A stretch of DNA of 64,000 bases from Haloterrigena turkmenica DSM 5511 (GCF_000025325.1 NC_013743.1:2170001-2234000); one strand, 5' to 3'. Counted from the stretch's first letter, positions 1 through 8,503 are shown. Translations and numbers: made by a program. The notes: generated from the letters alone by a model not told the origin.

Positions 1-430
1 ACGCGCTCGAGGCGGCGCCCGCACTCGCGCCGGTGCTCGACCGCGAGTCCGTCGTCGACGTCGATCCGCTCTCCCCGGCCGCCGACGCGCCCGAGCCTGC
101 CCCCGCGGTCGCCGTCGCTCGCTCCGGTTCCTCGTCGGCGTCCGACGTCTCGTCGCCCGAATCGCTCGACTGCCAGACGTCCGCCGAGGGGAGGCCGCTG
201 GTTCGTTTCGCGACGTAATCCTCGTGACCGAGGCGGTCGTAGGCCTGGCGCTCGACCGGATCCCCGAGGATGTCGTAGGCTTTCTTGACCGCCGTGAACT
301 GCGCTCGAGCCCGGTCGTCGTCGTTGTGGTCGGGATGGTAGACGCGCACCTGCTCGCGGTAGGCGGTCTTGATCTCGTCCTGGGAGGCGTCGGCAGGAAC
401 GTCGAGAAGGTCGTAGAAATCCTCAGTCAT
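1..430 (-). CDS. J-domain (DnaJ-like) protein, 3' end beyond the window
   Basis: The reading frame starts with ATG at 428-430 and runs off the left edge, so only about 143 N-terminal residues are visible. Residues about 4-66 form a J domain, with the diagnostic HPD tripeptide at 32-34 (VYHPDHND) and a KKAYDILGDP helix. In the family this HPD loop stimulates the ATPase of DnaK/Hsp70. A low-complexity Ser/Ala/Asp-rich linker follows. No Gly/Phe region or CxxCxGxG zinc repeats appear in the visible part, so this is better called a J-domain co-chaperone than classical DnaJ. The C-terminal half, which would decide the type, is missing. Confidence 0.85.
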   Translation of the reverse strand, partial: MTEDFYDLLDVPADASQDEIKTAYREQVRVYHPDHNDDDRARAQFTAVKKAYDILGDPVERQAYDRLGHEDYVAKRTSGLPSADVWQSSDSGDETSDADEEPERATATAGAGSGASAAGESGSTSTTDSRSSTGASAGAASSA

Positions 431-573
431 GTGGGAGTTAAGGGAGTGTGTTGTCGGATGTGTGTTGTCGTCTCGACATATAATTATCGTGTCGTTCGGT
501 GCAGGATGGTACCTCTCGTCGCTCCACCCAATTGATTATTTCGGCTGCGATGACCGTTCGGACTGGAAGACGT

Positions 574-1905
574 TCACCGATCGACGAAATCGGTCAGCGA
601 GGACTGCCCGTCTTCGGGGTCTCGAGCGGCGTTCGGCGACGCCGGTTCGTCGCCGTCGCCCGAGTCGGACGTAGACTCGGGGTCGCTGTCGCTCGAGTCG
701 TCGTCTGTCGCCCCGCCGCCGTCGGCGCGTCGCTCCCAGCCGTCGAGGCTGGCCTGATCGGCGGCCGCGAACTCGAGGTTGGCGACCCGGACGCCGACCT
801 TGCGGACGGGGTCGGTTTCGAACTCGGTGAAGAGGTCGCGGGCGATGCGTTCGACGAGGTCGGGGTCGTCGACCGGCCCGGAGAGGGATCTCGCGCGCGT
901 GTTGACGTCGTACGGCGGCAGGACGGCCTTGACGCCGACGGTTCGGTACAGCGCCCCCTCGCGCCGGGCGCGGTCGGCGACGGCCGACGCGAGCGTCTCG
1001 ATCTGCTCGTACTTCGGCTCGGGTTCCGAGACGGGGTCGGCGGACGCCGATTCCCGCGAGAAGCTCTTAGGTTCGCCCTTCGGTTCCACCCGACGGTCGT
1101 CGTCGCCGCGGGCGCGGTCGTACAGCTCCCGACCGCGCTCGCCGAAGGCCTCGACCAGCGGCTCCGGATCGGCGGCGGCGACGTCGGCCGCGGTCTCGAG
1201 GCCCATCTCCCGTAACTCGCGGGCCGTGACGGGACCGACGCCGTGGAGCAAGTCGACCTCGAGCGGGGCCAGGAACTCCCGCACTTCGCCGGGGCGGACG
1301 ACCGTGAGGCCGTCGGGCTTGTCGAAGTCGCTGGCGATCTTGGCCGCGCTCATCGTCGGCGCGACGCCGACGCTGACGGTGACGCCTACCTCGCGGCGGA
1401 TGCGATCCGTGATGTGGCGGGCGAAGCCGTCGGCGACCTCCCAGGCGGTGCGCTCGGTCACGTCAAGATAAGCCTCGTCGATGCTCACCTCCCGCACGAC
1501 GTCGGCGCAGTCGTGGAGGATGTCGCGGACCTCGCTCGCGACCGACTCGTAGTAGTCCATGTCGACGGGGCGGTAGAAGCCGGTCTCCTCGCGGGTCAGT
1601 TCCGGATCGTGGTCGTCGGCGTCCGGATCCAGAGCGGCGCGTCTGGGTAGGTGCTCGAGGGCCGTCGAGATGGCTTGGGCACTCTCGACGCCGAACTCGC
1701 GCGCCTCGTAGCTGGCGGTGGCGACGGCGCCGACGGTCTCGCCGGGTTCGTATCCCATGCCGACGACGACGGGTTCGCCCCGCAGGGCGGGCTCGCGCAG
1801 CCGCTCGCAGGAGGCGTAGAAACAGTCGGCGTCGACGTGACAGACGATGCGGTCCTCGTCGTCGTCATCCGCCTCGACGCCCGGCAGCCGCGGCCCCTCG
1901 GACAT
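574..1905 (-). CDS. dinB: DNA polymerase IV (Y-family translesion polymerase)
   Basis: This 443-residue protein carries the Y-family palm motifs: CHVDADCFYASCERL near the N-terminus (metal-binding Asp and the steric-gate region) and SIDEAYLDVT, which holds the catalytic Asp-Glu pair. A helix-hairpin-helix segment (LLHGVGPVTARELREMG) and little-finger domain follow. The extreme C-terminus, QSSLTDFVDR, fits a PCNA-interacting peptide, expected for an archaeal polymerase recruited to the clamp. The ATG at 1903-1905 is preferred because the upstream extension is Arg/Ser-rich and unlike the family. The role is error-prone bypass of damaged template. It is transcribed toward the J-domain gene, with the HiPIP gene upstream on the same strand. 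Confidence 0.95.
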   Translation of the reverse strand: MSEGPRLPGVEADDDDEDRIVCHVDADCFYASCERLREPALRGEPVVVGMGYEPGETVGAVATASYEAREFGVESAQAISTALEHLPRRAALDPDADDHDPELTREETGFYRPVDMDYYESVASEVRDILHDCADVVREVSIDEAYLDVTERTAWEVADGFARHITDRIRREVGVTVSVGVAPTMSAAKIASDFDKPDGLTVVRPGEVREFLAPLEVDLLHGVGPVTARELREMGLETAADVAAADPEPLVEAFGERGRELYDRARGDDDRRVEPKGEPKSFSRESASADPVSEPEPKYEQIETLASAVADRARREGALYRTVGVKAVLPPYDVNTRARSLSGPVDDPDLVERIARDLFTEFETDPVRKVGVRVANLEFAAADQASLDGWERRADGGGATDDDSSDSDPESTSDSGDGDEPASPNAARDPEDGQSSLTDFVDR

Positions 1906-1996
1906 TCGTCTACTGGGGGGTTCGCGCGAATCGTTGTGAACGTTGTGTCCGCGCTCGTCCGTCGTTCGATCGGCGACCCGCGAGCGTCGGTCGGAG

Positions 1997-2422
1997 TTAT
2001 TCGTCCTGAATTTCCTCCCTCGGCGCCCAGAGTGCACACCAGTCCGACGAGCGGATCTCGCCCGCGACTTCGGTACACGCCCCGACCGCGTCGCCGTCGC
2101 GGTCGTCGATGTAGTATGTACAGGTGCCACAGTGGTCCCCGTCCGCGGGCCCGCACTGGTAGCTGGCTTCCTCCTTCGATGCTAACTCGCCCTCCGGCTT
2201 TCGCTCGACCCCGTCGATGCTCGTCGCGTTCGCTTCCACGTCCGGGACGGTATCGTCCAACCGGTCGAAGCACCAGTCGGCCGGTCGGTCCACTGACGAC
2301 TCGCCGCCCGCCTGACTGGTGTCTTCGCCCACGGACACGCACCCGGCGAGGACGACCGCCGATCCCCACCCGGTGGCCCGGAGCACCCGCCGCCGAGACC
2401 CTCGCGATGTCCCGTCACCCAT
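1997..2422 (-). CDS. Secreted HiPIP-like iron-sulfur lipoprotein
   Basis: The N-terminus has an arginine-rich Tat-like start (RGSRRRVLRATGW), a hydrophobic stretch and a lipobox LAGC at residues 25-28, so the mature protein is predicted to be lipid-anchored outside the cell. The C-terminal half has four cysteines at 98, 101, 116 and 129 (HCGTC, GAC, DWC), with the spacing and aromatic context of high-potential iron-sulfur proteins, which carry one [4Fe-4S] cluster as a one-electron carrier. Extra cysteines at 51 and 90 are not explained by that fold. It is divergent from the four-cluster Fe-S gene at 2712, so the two may share a regulatory region. Assignment rests on the cysteine pattern. Confidence 0.75.
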   Translation of the reverse strand: MGDGTSRGSRRRVLRATGWGSAVVLAGCVSVGEDTSQAGGESSVDRPADWCFDRLDDTVPDVEANATSIDGVERKPEGELASKEEASYQCGPADGDHCGTCTYYIDDRDGDAVGACTEVAGEIRSSDWCALWAPREEIQDE

Positions 2423-2711
2423 GCTCTGTGATATGTGTTACCACATCAAAAATCTCATGTACGTCGATTCCGACAGTCACCTTCACTTAACGGTACGGGG
2501 GGTCCGGCGGATCGGCGGCTTTCCCTCACTCGAGGTGAGTCCAGTTGCCGCGTCACGCATCGCACGATGTCTCGTCGCTCTCGACCGAGACGTCACCCCA
2601 CTCAGGTACCCAGCGATCGCAAGGTGGGTCATTATTCGATCGGAATTCCTCATTTCATGTTATTAGCTAGCATAGGGCGCGGATAACATCACACCGCGGT
2701 GGGTGATTACA

Positions 2712-4052
2712 ATGGGTGACAACGAGAACGCGACCGAAGACGGAACGCGTCATCGACTCGAGGACGACTGGCAGACGCGACTCGAGGGGCTGCTTGAGGA
2801 CACCGACTACGACGCGGAACTCGGGCTCGAGATGGCACAGGACGCCCGACGGGTCACGGCGGGAGAGCTCACGGAGGCCGAGTTCTACGATCGGTACCAC
2901 GAGGCCGTCGTGGCGGAGTTCGGCAAGGACGACCGACCGCTCGAGCGGCCGGACGACGGGCGCGACGCGGGGACGGGCTCTCGGTTCGGCGTCGACGAGG
3001 AATCGCGTCGCGACGTGATGCGCATGGTCGGCGCCGGGGCGGGAGCCGTCGGACTCAGCGCGTGGGCCGCGACGGCGGACGACGATCCGACGCCGTCGGC
3101 GGCCGAGGCGGCGGACGCGCCCGAGGGGGACGACGAGGGGACGCAGTGGGGGATGGTACTCGACCTCGAGCAGTGTGACGGCTGTCTCTCCTGCGTCGTC
3201 GCCTGCGCCGAGGAACACAACTGGGAGCGGGGGGCCAACTGGATGTACGTCCTCGACTACGAGGACAGTGCGTCCGACGGCCACAATCGACTCATTCGAC
3301 CCTGCCAGCACTGCACGGACGCGCCCTGTGAGAAGGTCTGTCCGACGACCGCCCGTCACACGCGGGACAGCGACGGACTCGTGCTGACCGACTACGACGT
3401 CTGCATCGGCTGCCGGTACTGTCAGGTCGCCTGTCCGTACGGCGTCAACTACTTCCAGTGGGACGACCCGGGCGTCTCGGCGGACGAACTCGAGGACGAT
3501 CACGTCTACGACGCTCGCGGGCGCCCGGTCGGGAGCCGCGCGCCACGGGGCGTCATGGAGAAGTGCACGTTCTGTGCGACCCGCCAGGACGGCACCAAGG
3601 GCGAGGAGTTCGTCGGTCGGACCGCCTGCGAGGACGCCTGTCCGCCCGAGGCGATCCAGTTCGGCGACATGAACGATCCCGAAAGCGACACGCGACGGTA
3701 CCTCGAGGATCCCGAAGTGGCTCGCGTGCGAGCGCAGAACCCACCAGAGGACGAACTGCAGGAAGCGATCGACGTCCTCTCCGGCGAGACCGACCCGGCC
3801 GAGGACGGCGACGACGGGCTGACCGAACGGGAGGCGCGAGCGCTCGTTCGGGCCGAGGCCGGCACCGCCGAGTCGACGTTCCGGCTCCTCGAGGACATCG
3901 GGACCGACCCGAACATCGTCTATATCGGGGACGAGCCGGGCGCCGATGCCCATCAGGTCGACGGGCCGATCGACTACGACGAGGTCGGCCACGTGGATAA
4001 CCGAAAGACCGTCCTCGATCAGGGGACAGTCCGTCTCGACCTGCCCGACTGA
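2712..4052 (+). CDS. Four-cluster [4Fe-4S] electron-transfer protein with internal Tat motif
   Basis: The 446-residue protein has an acidic N-terminal region (1-95), then SRRDVMRM with twin arginines at 99-100 and a Gly/Ala-rich hydrophobic segment. This resembles the extended Tat signals known in some molybdopterin/Fe-S complexes. From about residue 155 come four cysteine groups: CDGCLSCVVAC, CQHCTDAPCEKVC, CIGCRYCQVACPY, and a split CTFC ... CEDAC. This is the arrangement of DmsB/NrfC/HybA-type subunits with four [4Fe-4S] clusters. No catalytic or membrane partner subunit is next to it. The ATG at 2712 is chosen because GGTGAT at 2702-2707 is well placed as a ribosome-binding site; a GTG at 2703 is possible. 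Function is electron transfer; the partner is unknown. Confidence 0.88.
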   Translation: MGDNENATEDGTRHRLEDDWQTRLEGLLEDTDYDAELGLEMAQDARRVTAGELTEAEFYDRYHEAVVAEFGKDDRPLERPDDGRDAGTGSRFGVDEESRRDVMRMVGAGAGAVGLSAWAATADDDPTPSAAEAADAPEGDDEGTQWGMVLDLEQCDGCLSCVVACAEEHNWERGANWMYVLDYEDSASDGHNRLIRPCQHCTDAPCEKVCPTTARHTRDSDGLVLTDYDVCIGCRYCQVACPYGVNYFQWDDPGVSADELEDDHVYDARGRPVGSRAPRGVMEKCTFCATRQDGTKGEEFVGRTACEDACPPEAIQFGDMNDPESDTRRYLEDPEVARVRAQNPPEDELQEAIDVLSGETDPAEDGDDGLTEREARALVRAEAGTAESTFRLLEDIGTDPNIVYIGDEPGADAHQVDGPIDYDEVGHVDNRKTVLDQGTVRLDLPD

Positions 4053-4146
4053 CCGGCGTTCGAGGGGAACGTCAACGGTGAAAGGACGACGACCGCGCTC
4101 CGCGCTGAGACAGCGGATCCCGGCGCGATACCGCGATGCGAGCCGC

Positions 4147-4914
4147 TTACTCTCCTTCCCCCGCCGGCGGTTCGGGGAACTCGAGCAGCACCTCTTTGCT
4201 CTCCGGAGCGAGCTCGTCCCAGCTCACGCTCCCCCGCTCCGCGATCGTCGACGGCTCCAACAGCGGATCCTCATACACCAGTCCCGCGGTGAGTGCCGGC
4301 GGTCGAAGCTCGATTTCCTCGCCGCCCATTTCGACCGGCCCCGACGGACCGAACGCCGGTTCGGCCGGCGGGTCGCCGACGACGATCCGCGCGACCATCC
4401 CGAAGATCTCGTGGGGCGCACACAGGACGTCGTAGACGCCCGGCTGATCGAAGCGGTAGAGCCAGAACGTTCCCGTGCCCAGCACCGGCGACGAGAACGC
4501 CGGGACCCCTTCGGGAACGCGGCGTTGCCGACCGAGCTGCGGATGATACGCGGTGACGGTGTGGTCGGGCGTTTCCAGATTGAAGCGCACCACGTCGCCG
4601 GGCTCGACGGCCAGTCCGGTCGGCTGGAAGAAGAACTCCGGCAGCGGCCGCTCCGATTCCGCGTCCGGCGGTCTCGTGATCAGATCGACCTCGTACTGGG
4701 GTTGTAGCGGCGCCGGCACCTGCTCTTCGCCCTCGAGGCCCGAGTAGCCGAGTACCGGGTGGATACACTGCGGTTGGGCGCACTCCCGTCGCGCCTGTCC
4801 GCGATCGGAACCGTCGGCCTTCTCGCGCTCACCACTGCGCGCGGCGCCGAGTCCGGACGCGAGCGGAATCGTCGACGTTACACCAGCCGCCTTGAGGATC
4901 TGCCTGCGATCCAT
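4147..4914 (-). CDS. Tat-exported cupredoxin (blue copper) protein
   Basis: The 255-residue product starts MDRRQILKAAGV, a Tat-like signal. The middle holds a cupredoxin-type copper site: His118 in TPDHTV, and CAPHEIFGM giving Cys165, His168 and Met173 with C-x2-H-x4-M spacing, as in plastocyanin/halocyanin-like type 1 sites. The segment from 135 to 160 (GTGTFWLYRFDQPGVYDVLC) is typical of the strands leading to the Cys ligand. The C-terminal ~75 residues are an extra domain I do not recognise. The gene converges on the Fe-S protein at 2712-4052, and with the HiPIP gene forms a three-carrier redox island. It probably acts on the outer face of the membrane. Confidence 0.82.
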   Translation of the reverse strand: MDRRQILKAAGVTSTIPLASGLGAARSGEREKADGSDRGQARRECAQPQCIHPVLGYSGLEGEEQVPAPLQPQYEVDLITRPPDAESERPLPEFFFQPTGLAVEPGDVVRFNLETPDHTVTAYHPQLGRQRRVPEGVPAFSSPVLGTGTFWLYRFDQPGVYDVLCAPHEIFGMVARIVVGDPPAEPAFGPSGPVEMGGEEIELRPPALTAGLVYEDPLLEPSTIAERGSVSWDELAPESKEVLLEFPEPPAGEGE

Positions 4915-5125
4915 GGCCCCACCTGCTTCCGTCGCGGATTAGTTATGAGGTGACATTGCGCTGATAAACGATTCTTGTGGAAAAACTGTCATCTACAGTT
5001 AGAGATTACTATCCGCGTCGACCTGCGGGTCGAACGTCGCGCCTGTCGAGCGGTCGGACAGGGTCGTCGAGTGGCGTGACCGTGAGTCCACGCTCGAGCC
5101 CGCGCGATCGTATCGCCAGCGAACA

Positions 5126-5135
5126 CTTTTTAATT
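5126..5135 (+). promoter_or_regulatory. TATA-like box for the DUF5518-like gene
   Basis: CTTTTTAATT is centred about 26 nt before the ATG at 5156 and there is no Shine-Dalgarno sequence between. This is the usual geometry of a haloarchaeal leaderless promoter. Confidence 0.6.
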
Positions 5136-5155
5136 CGCCAATAGTATCGTGCGGT

Positions 5156-5578
5156 ATGGACTCCGACGCGACCGACACGCCACCGCCGATCGACACCTAC
5201 GGGACGGACGCTGACGCGAGATCGGGTTCGAACACGGTCGTCAACGCCCTGATCGGCGGCGGTGTCGGGATCGTGCTGTCGTTCCTCCCGGGATCGACCG
5301 TTCTCGGCGGGGGAGTCGCTGGCTACCTCGAGGGCGGCGGGACCGACGAGGGACTGCGGGTCGGCGCGCTTGCGGGGCTCATCATGCTCGTCCCGAAACT
5401 GCTGATCGGGTTGTTCGCGCTCTGGTTTCTCGGGATTCTGGGGCCGGGCGGCTTCGGGGCCGTGATCGTCCTCTTCCTGCTGGGCGTCGCGGCGTACACC
5501 CTCGTCCTGAGTATCGTCGGTGCGGTGATCGGGGCCGTCCTCGAGAGCGAATTCGACCGATCGCGCCCTCAGTTGTAG
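5156..5578 (+). CDS. Small haloarchaeal membrane protein (DUF5518-like)
   Basis: The 140-residue protein has a short hydrophilic N-terminus and then hydrophobic segments separated by a Gly-rich loop. The pattern GGGVAGYLEGGGTDEGLRVGALAG matches in style the DUF5518 family of archaeal membrane proteins, in which small soluble loops alternate with glycine-rich membrane helices. About four membrane segments can be seen (residues ~28-55, 70-100, 103-135). No catalytic residues stand out and the function is unknown. Its last 10 bases overlap the 3' end of the convergent TFS gene at 5569-5898, so read-through of either transcript would be antisense to the other. Confidence 0.75.
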   Translation: MDSDATDTPPPIDTYGTDADARSGSNTVVNALIGGGVGIVLSFLPGSTVLGGGVAGYLEGGGTDEGLRVGALAGLIMLVPKLLIGLFALWFLGILGPGGFGAVIVLFLLGVAAYTLVLSIVGAVIGAVLESEFDRSRPQL

Positions 5579-5898
5579 CCGCGCCAGCGGTGACCGCACT
5601 CGGTGCACTTGAAAAAGCGCGTCGGCGGTTCGTCGGCCGAGGCGGTCTGTTTGAGGGTGTACCACGCCTCCTGGTTCTCGCATTCGTCGCAGACCACATC
5701 CGTGGCCTTCGGCTTCCCCTCGAAGTTGGCATTCTCGTCGGACTCGATCACGTCGTCGTCGGTCTGGGACTCGGTGGTGACGAACGCGTCCTCCTGCTCG
5801 CGGTCGCGTTCGCTCGAGGCGCCGCAGTCCTCGTTCGTACAGACCATGCGATCGCCCTGGGCTTTCATCATCGAACCGCAATCGTCGCAAAACTGCAT
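5569..5898 (-). CDS. tfs: Transcription factor S (TFIIS/RPB9-like transcript cleavage factor)
   Basis: The 109-residue protein has two zinc ribbons. The N-terminal one has FCDDCG and the paired cysteines in VCTNEDCG; the C-terminal one has VVCDECENQ and KCTECGHRWR. The C-terminal ribbon keeps the acidic Asp-Glu pair at the hairpin tip (SADEPPT), which in TFIIS and archaeal TFS enters the polymerase secondary channel and promotes cleavage of backtracked RNA. Length and layout are normal for archaeal TFS. It lies 57 nt downstream of the 5956-6393 gene on the same strand and may be co-transcribed with it. Confidence 0.93.
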   Translation of the reverse strand: MQFCDDCGSMMKAQGDRMVCTNEDCGASSERDREQEDAFVTTESQTDDDVIESDENANFEGKPKATDVVCDECENQEAWYTLKQTASADEPPTRFFKCTECGHRWRGYN

Positions 5899-5955
5899 GG
5901 CCGGACGTAGCGGATCGAGCAGGAAAAGTGCACCCCTCGGCGGGCCCGCAGGGGA

Positions 5956-6393
5956 TTACTGACTCTCGAGCGCTTCGTCTTCCAAGACGACCGGACAGTC
6001 GGCGACCCGGAACCGACCCAACGCGGACAGTTCGAGGATGTCGGTTCCCTCGCGGGTACACGCGACGGTCGGCGGCGACGCGAAGTGTTCGCACTGGTGG
6101 CAGTAGCCGTCCGTCTCGATCTCGCGGATTTCTCGTTCCTCGTCGCGAGGGGGCGCCGCCGCGTCGTCGTTCTCGAGGCGGTCCCAGAGTCGATCGCGAT
6201 CGACGGTCGCGACGTCCTCGCGGTCGAACAGGTCGTCGAAGTCGGTCCCGGCGTCGTCTCCGGTCGCGCCTCGCCGCTCGTCGACCGCGGTGGCCAAGTC
6301 GCCGAGGGGACCGGTTCGGTCGGTGTCGTCGGATTCCGAGGGTGTCGAACCGCCCGCGGCGTCCGCCTTGTCGTCCGGCGTATCGTCGGTCAT
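5956..6393 (-). CDS. Haloarchaeal conserved protein of unknown function with CxxC-type motif
   Basis: The 145-residue product has an acidic, low-complexity first half and a C-terminal region with YCHQCEHFASPP, followed by a third cysteine in VACTREG and a fourth near the end (VADCPVV). Together these could form a small metal site. I do not recognise a named family. Its ATG overlaps the stop of the upstream gene (6390-7253) in an ATGA arrangement, which implies translational coupling. The two products probably act together. The TFS gene follows on the same strand. Confidence 0.7.
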   Translation of the reverse strand: MTDDTPDDKADAAGGSTPSESDDTDRTGPLGDLATAVDERRGATGDDAGTDFDDLFDREDVATVDRDRLWDRLENDDAAAPPRDEEREIREIETDGYCHQCEHFASPPTVACTREGTDILELSALGRFRVADCPVVLEDEALESQ

Positions 6394-7253
6394 CGGACCG
6401 TTTCCTCCGACTCGAAGTCGAGGACGGATGCCGTGTCCGAGTCGTCGCAGTCCGTCGCGTCCGCCTCGAGCGCGTCGAAGATGGGTTCCTCCGGCGACGG
6501 CGACGACAGTGCATCGTCGACTCGTCCCTCGAGGGCCGGCGGCTCACCGGTCACGAGTGTCGGGGAGCCGAAGAACGAGGTCTTCTCGGCGACGTCGGTG
6601 ACCGCCGTCGAGCAGTGGGGACAGGCCGGTTCGGCCAACAGCGCGAGGTCGACCGCGGCGTCGCAGGCGTCGCAGACGGCGGTCCGGATCCCCAGCCGGT
6701 TGGCCGCGAGTTTGAGCCGATCGGCCGCCGCCCGGCGGCGCTCCCGTTCGGTGGCGCCGTCCCGGCGGTCCCGGAGGTCCACCACGGCGTTCGCGAGCGC
6801 GGTCGTTCGATCGTCGAGCACCGCCGTCTCGCCGACGAGGGACTCGAGGACGGTCTCGAAGTTCTCGAAGCCGTCGTCGACGGTCGCCTCGAGGGCCGCG
6901 AGGTCCTCGCGGACGGCCGCGAACTCGTCCTCGCCGACGCGGTCGGGGTGGTCGTGGCCGGCCGGCGCCTTCGCGTCGGTCTCGCGTTTGACCTGGACGA
7001 CGCGGCTCCGGACGTCCTCGAGCAACTCCCGAAACTCCTCGCGCTGGGCGTCGATCCGAGCCCGCACGGCTGTGAGATCGTCGAGATCGCTCGGCTCGAT
7101 CTCGTCGTCGGTCGCGACGGCGTGGGCCGCCGTGACCAGACGACGGCAGACGTCGTCGCGACTCTCGCCGCGTCGGCTGGCCTCCCGGGCGAGCCAGTCG
7201 TCGACCTCGCCGGGCGGGGCGAACGAGATTCCGCCGTCGTCTTCGCTCGACAT
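6390..7253 (-). CDS. Coiled-coil protein with CopG-like start and zinc ribbon
   Basis: The 287-residue protein starts with a segment (PPGEVDDWLAREASRRGESRDDVCRRLV) that reads like the helical part of a ribbon-helix-helix or similar small DNA-binding domain. Residues about 55-165 are heptad-rich and predicted coiled coil. At about 190-220 there is CDACDAAVDLALLAEPACPHC, a four-cysteine zinc-ribbon pattern. The tail is acidic and Ser-rich. This combination suggests an oligomeric scaffold or DNA/RNA-associated protein, but no catalytic residues are seen and the function is unknown. It overlaps the next gene by 4 bases and sits 80 nt downstream of the RAD55-like ATPase gene. Confidence 0.7.
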   Translation of the reverse strand: MSSEDDGGISFAPPGEVDDWLAREASRRGESRDDVCRRLVTAAHAVATDDEIEPSDLDDLTAVRARIDAQREEFRELLEDVRSRVVQVKRETDAKAPAGHDHPDRVGEDEFAAVREDLAALEATVDDGFENFETVLESLVGETAVLDDRTTALANAVVDLRDRRDGATERERRRAAADRLKLAANRLGIRTAVCDACDAAVDLALLAEPACPHCSTAVTDVAEKTSFFGSPTLVTGEPPALEGRVDDALSSPSPEEPIFDALEADATDCDDSDTASVLDFESEETVR

Positions 7254-7333
7254 ACGTTCGTTCGATCGTTCGGACGAAACGGGCTTAATGGTTGGTTCGG
7301 ACTCACCGCTCGATACGCGCCGTAGAGGATCTC

Positions 7334-8170
7334 TTACCGGATCTTTCGAACGTTACTGATATCGAAGCCGCTGTCGTTGATCGCCGTCTCGAACCGGATG
7401 ATGTCCTCGTCCTCGAGTCGCGAGAGGACCCCGCGGAACTGTTCGACGACGAGGGTTCGCGCCCGCTCGGAGCCGCCGCTCTCCCACTCGAACAGCAGGG
7501 TCCCGTCGGTGGCCTCCTTCAGGCGCCCCAACTCCGTCGGCTCGAGGGCCTCCGCGTTGACCAGCAACAGGATGACGCCGCCCCAGCGGTGGGCGGCGCG
7601 TTTGAGCCCCTTCAATAGGACCGTCAGGTCCGACCAGGCCAATCGGTCGTCGGCCGTCGCGACGAGGTCGGTCACGGAGTCGACGACGACGAGGTTCCCC
7701 GCCGCGTGCTCGGTCAGGTACTCGCCCAGCGCCTCGAGGACGCCGCTGCGATCGGTCCGCTTCCCGAGGTCGGTGATGTCGGTCGCGCGCTCGGCGTACC
7801 AGTCGGTCGGCACCGGCGTCAGCTGGAAGTACGACTCCGCGAGTTCGACGACGGAGACGCCGTCCATCCCCGCGTCGACGAGGTCGCCGTCCATGACCAG
7901 CCCCATCTCGTCGGTGATCGCGGCCCGTTCGTCCGTAAACGAGATGTAGTGGACCGCGTCGGGGGGTTCGGTCCCCGACTCGAGGTCGCCGTAGTAACGA
8001 TCGAACTCGTCGGGCGCCGCGCCGGCGAGGCCGTTTAACACCGCGCTCGTGTAGGCGAACTCCCGCGCGCCGGCCCCGGCCTCGCCCGCGAGCAACACGA
8101 CGCTGCCGGCGGGCGCGCCTCCGCCGATCATCCGGTCGAGCCGCGAGATTCCGAGGGGAAGTCGGTTCAT
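7334..8170 (-). CDS. RAD55/KaiC-like RecA-superfamily protein with degenerate P-loop
   Basis: The 278-residue protein has the RecA/KaiC-like start (LPLGISRLDRMIGGGAPAGS) and a Walker B-like strand (LVVVDSVTDLV). The Walker A position reads GEAGAGAR at residues 29-36, where the invariant Lys-Thr/Ser of GxxxxGK[ST] is missing. ATP hydrolysis is therefore doubtful and it may bind nucleotide weakly or act as a regulatory relative. The rest follows the RAD55/HTR-like haloarchaeal family, often linked to signalling or DNA metabolism. It is first in a same-strand series with the coiled-coil gene, the CxxC protein and TFS, with gaps of 80, -4 and 57 nt. Confidence 0.8.
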   Translation of the reverse strand: MNRLPLGISRLDRMIGGGAPAGSVVLLAGEAGAGAREFAYTSAVLNGLAGAAPDEFDRYYGDLESGTEPPDAVHYISFTDERAAITDEMGLVMDGDLVDAGMDGVSVVELAESYFQLTPVPTDWYAERATDITDLGKRTDRSGVLEALGEYLTEHAAGNLVVVDSVTDLVATADDRLAWSDLTVLLKGLKRAAHRWGGVILLLVNAEALEPTELGRLKEATDGTLLFEWESGGSERARTLVVEQFRGVLSRLEDEDIIRFETAINDSGFDISNVRKIR

Positions 8171-8296
8171 ATGCTCGAGTTCGTTCGAAATCGCTTACGC
8201 GTTGTGGCAGTCGAGTCGGAGAATTAGAGCGGACTCGATCGCTGCTTGAATCGGATTCATGGGTGCGATGAACGCGCTGCTCGCGCTGCTCACGCT

Positions 8297-8489
8297 GGCA
8301 ACGGGGAATTGCCACACCCTCCCCAACCGATTCGCTCGCTCCTTACGGTCGCTCGCTCATCCCTCGCGCGCTGTCATCAGCCGTCCTCGCTTTCGGTCAT
8401 GGGTCACTTCGTTCCCCGTTCGCATTCGAGGTGCTCCCTCCGGTTGCACCTCGCTTCGCTCGGCCGGACCGACAGCACGCGCCACTCGG
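8297..8489. repeat. Dispersed intergenic repeat, copy A (long form)
   Basis: This non-coding stretch between 8171 and 8503 shares blocks with 22787-22911: GGCAAyGGGGAwTT, then CCACryCCTCCCCArCCGATTCGCTC, then CGCTCATCCCTCGCrCG, and at the far end GACyGACAGCryGCGCCACT. Copy A carries about 65 extra bases between the middle and end blocks. The interior is full of GCTCGCT/CGCTTCG-type tracts. I recall similar sequences between genes in other natrialbalean genomes. No coding potential is credible. Confidence 0.7.
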
Positions 8490-8503
8490 AATTACTCGGT
8501 CTA

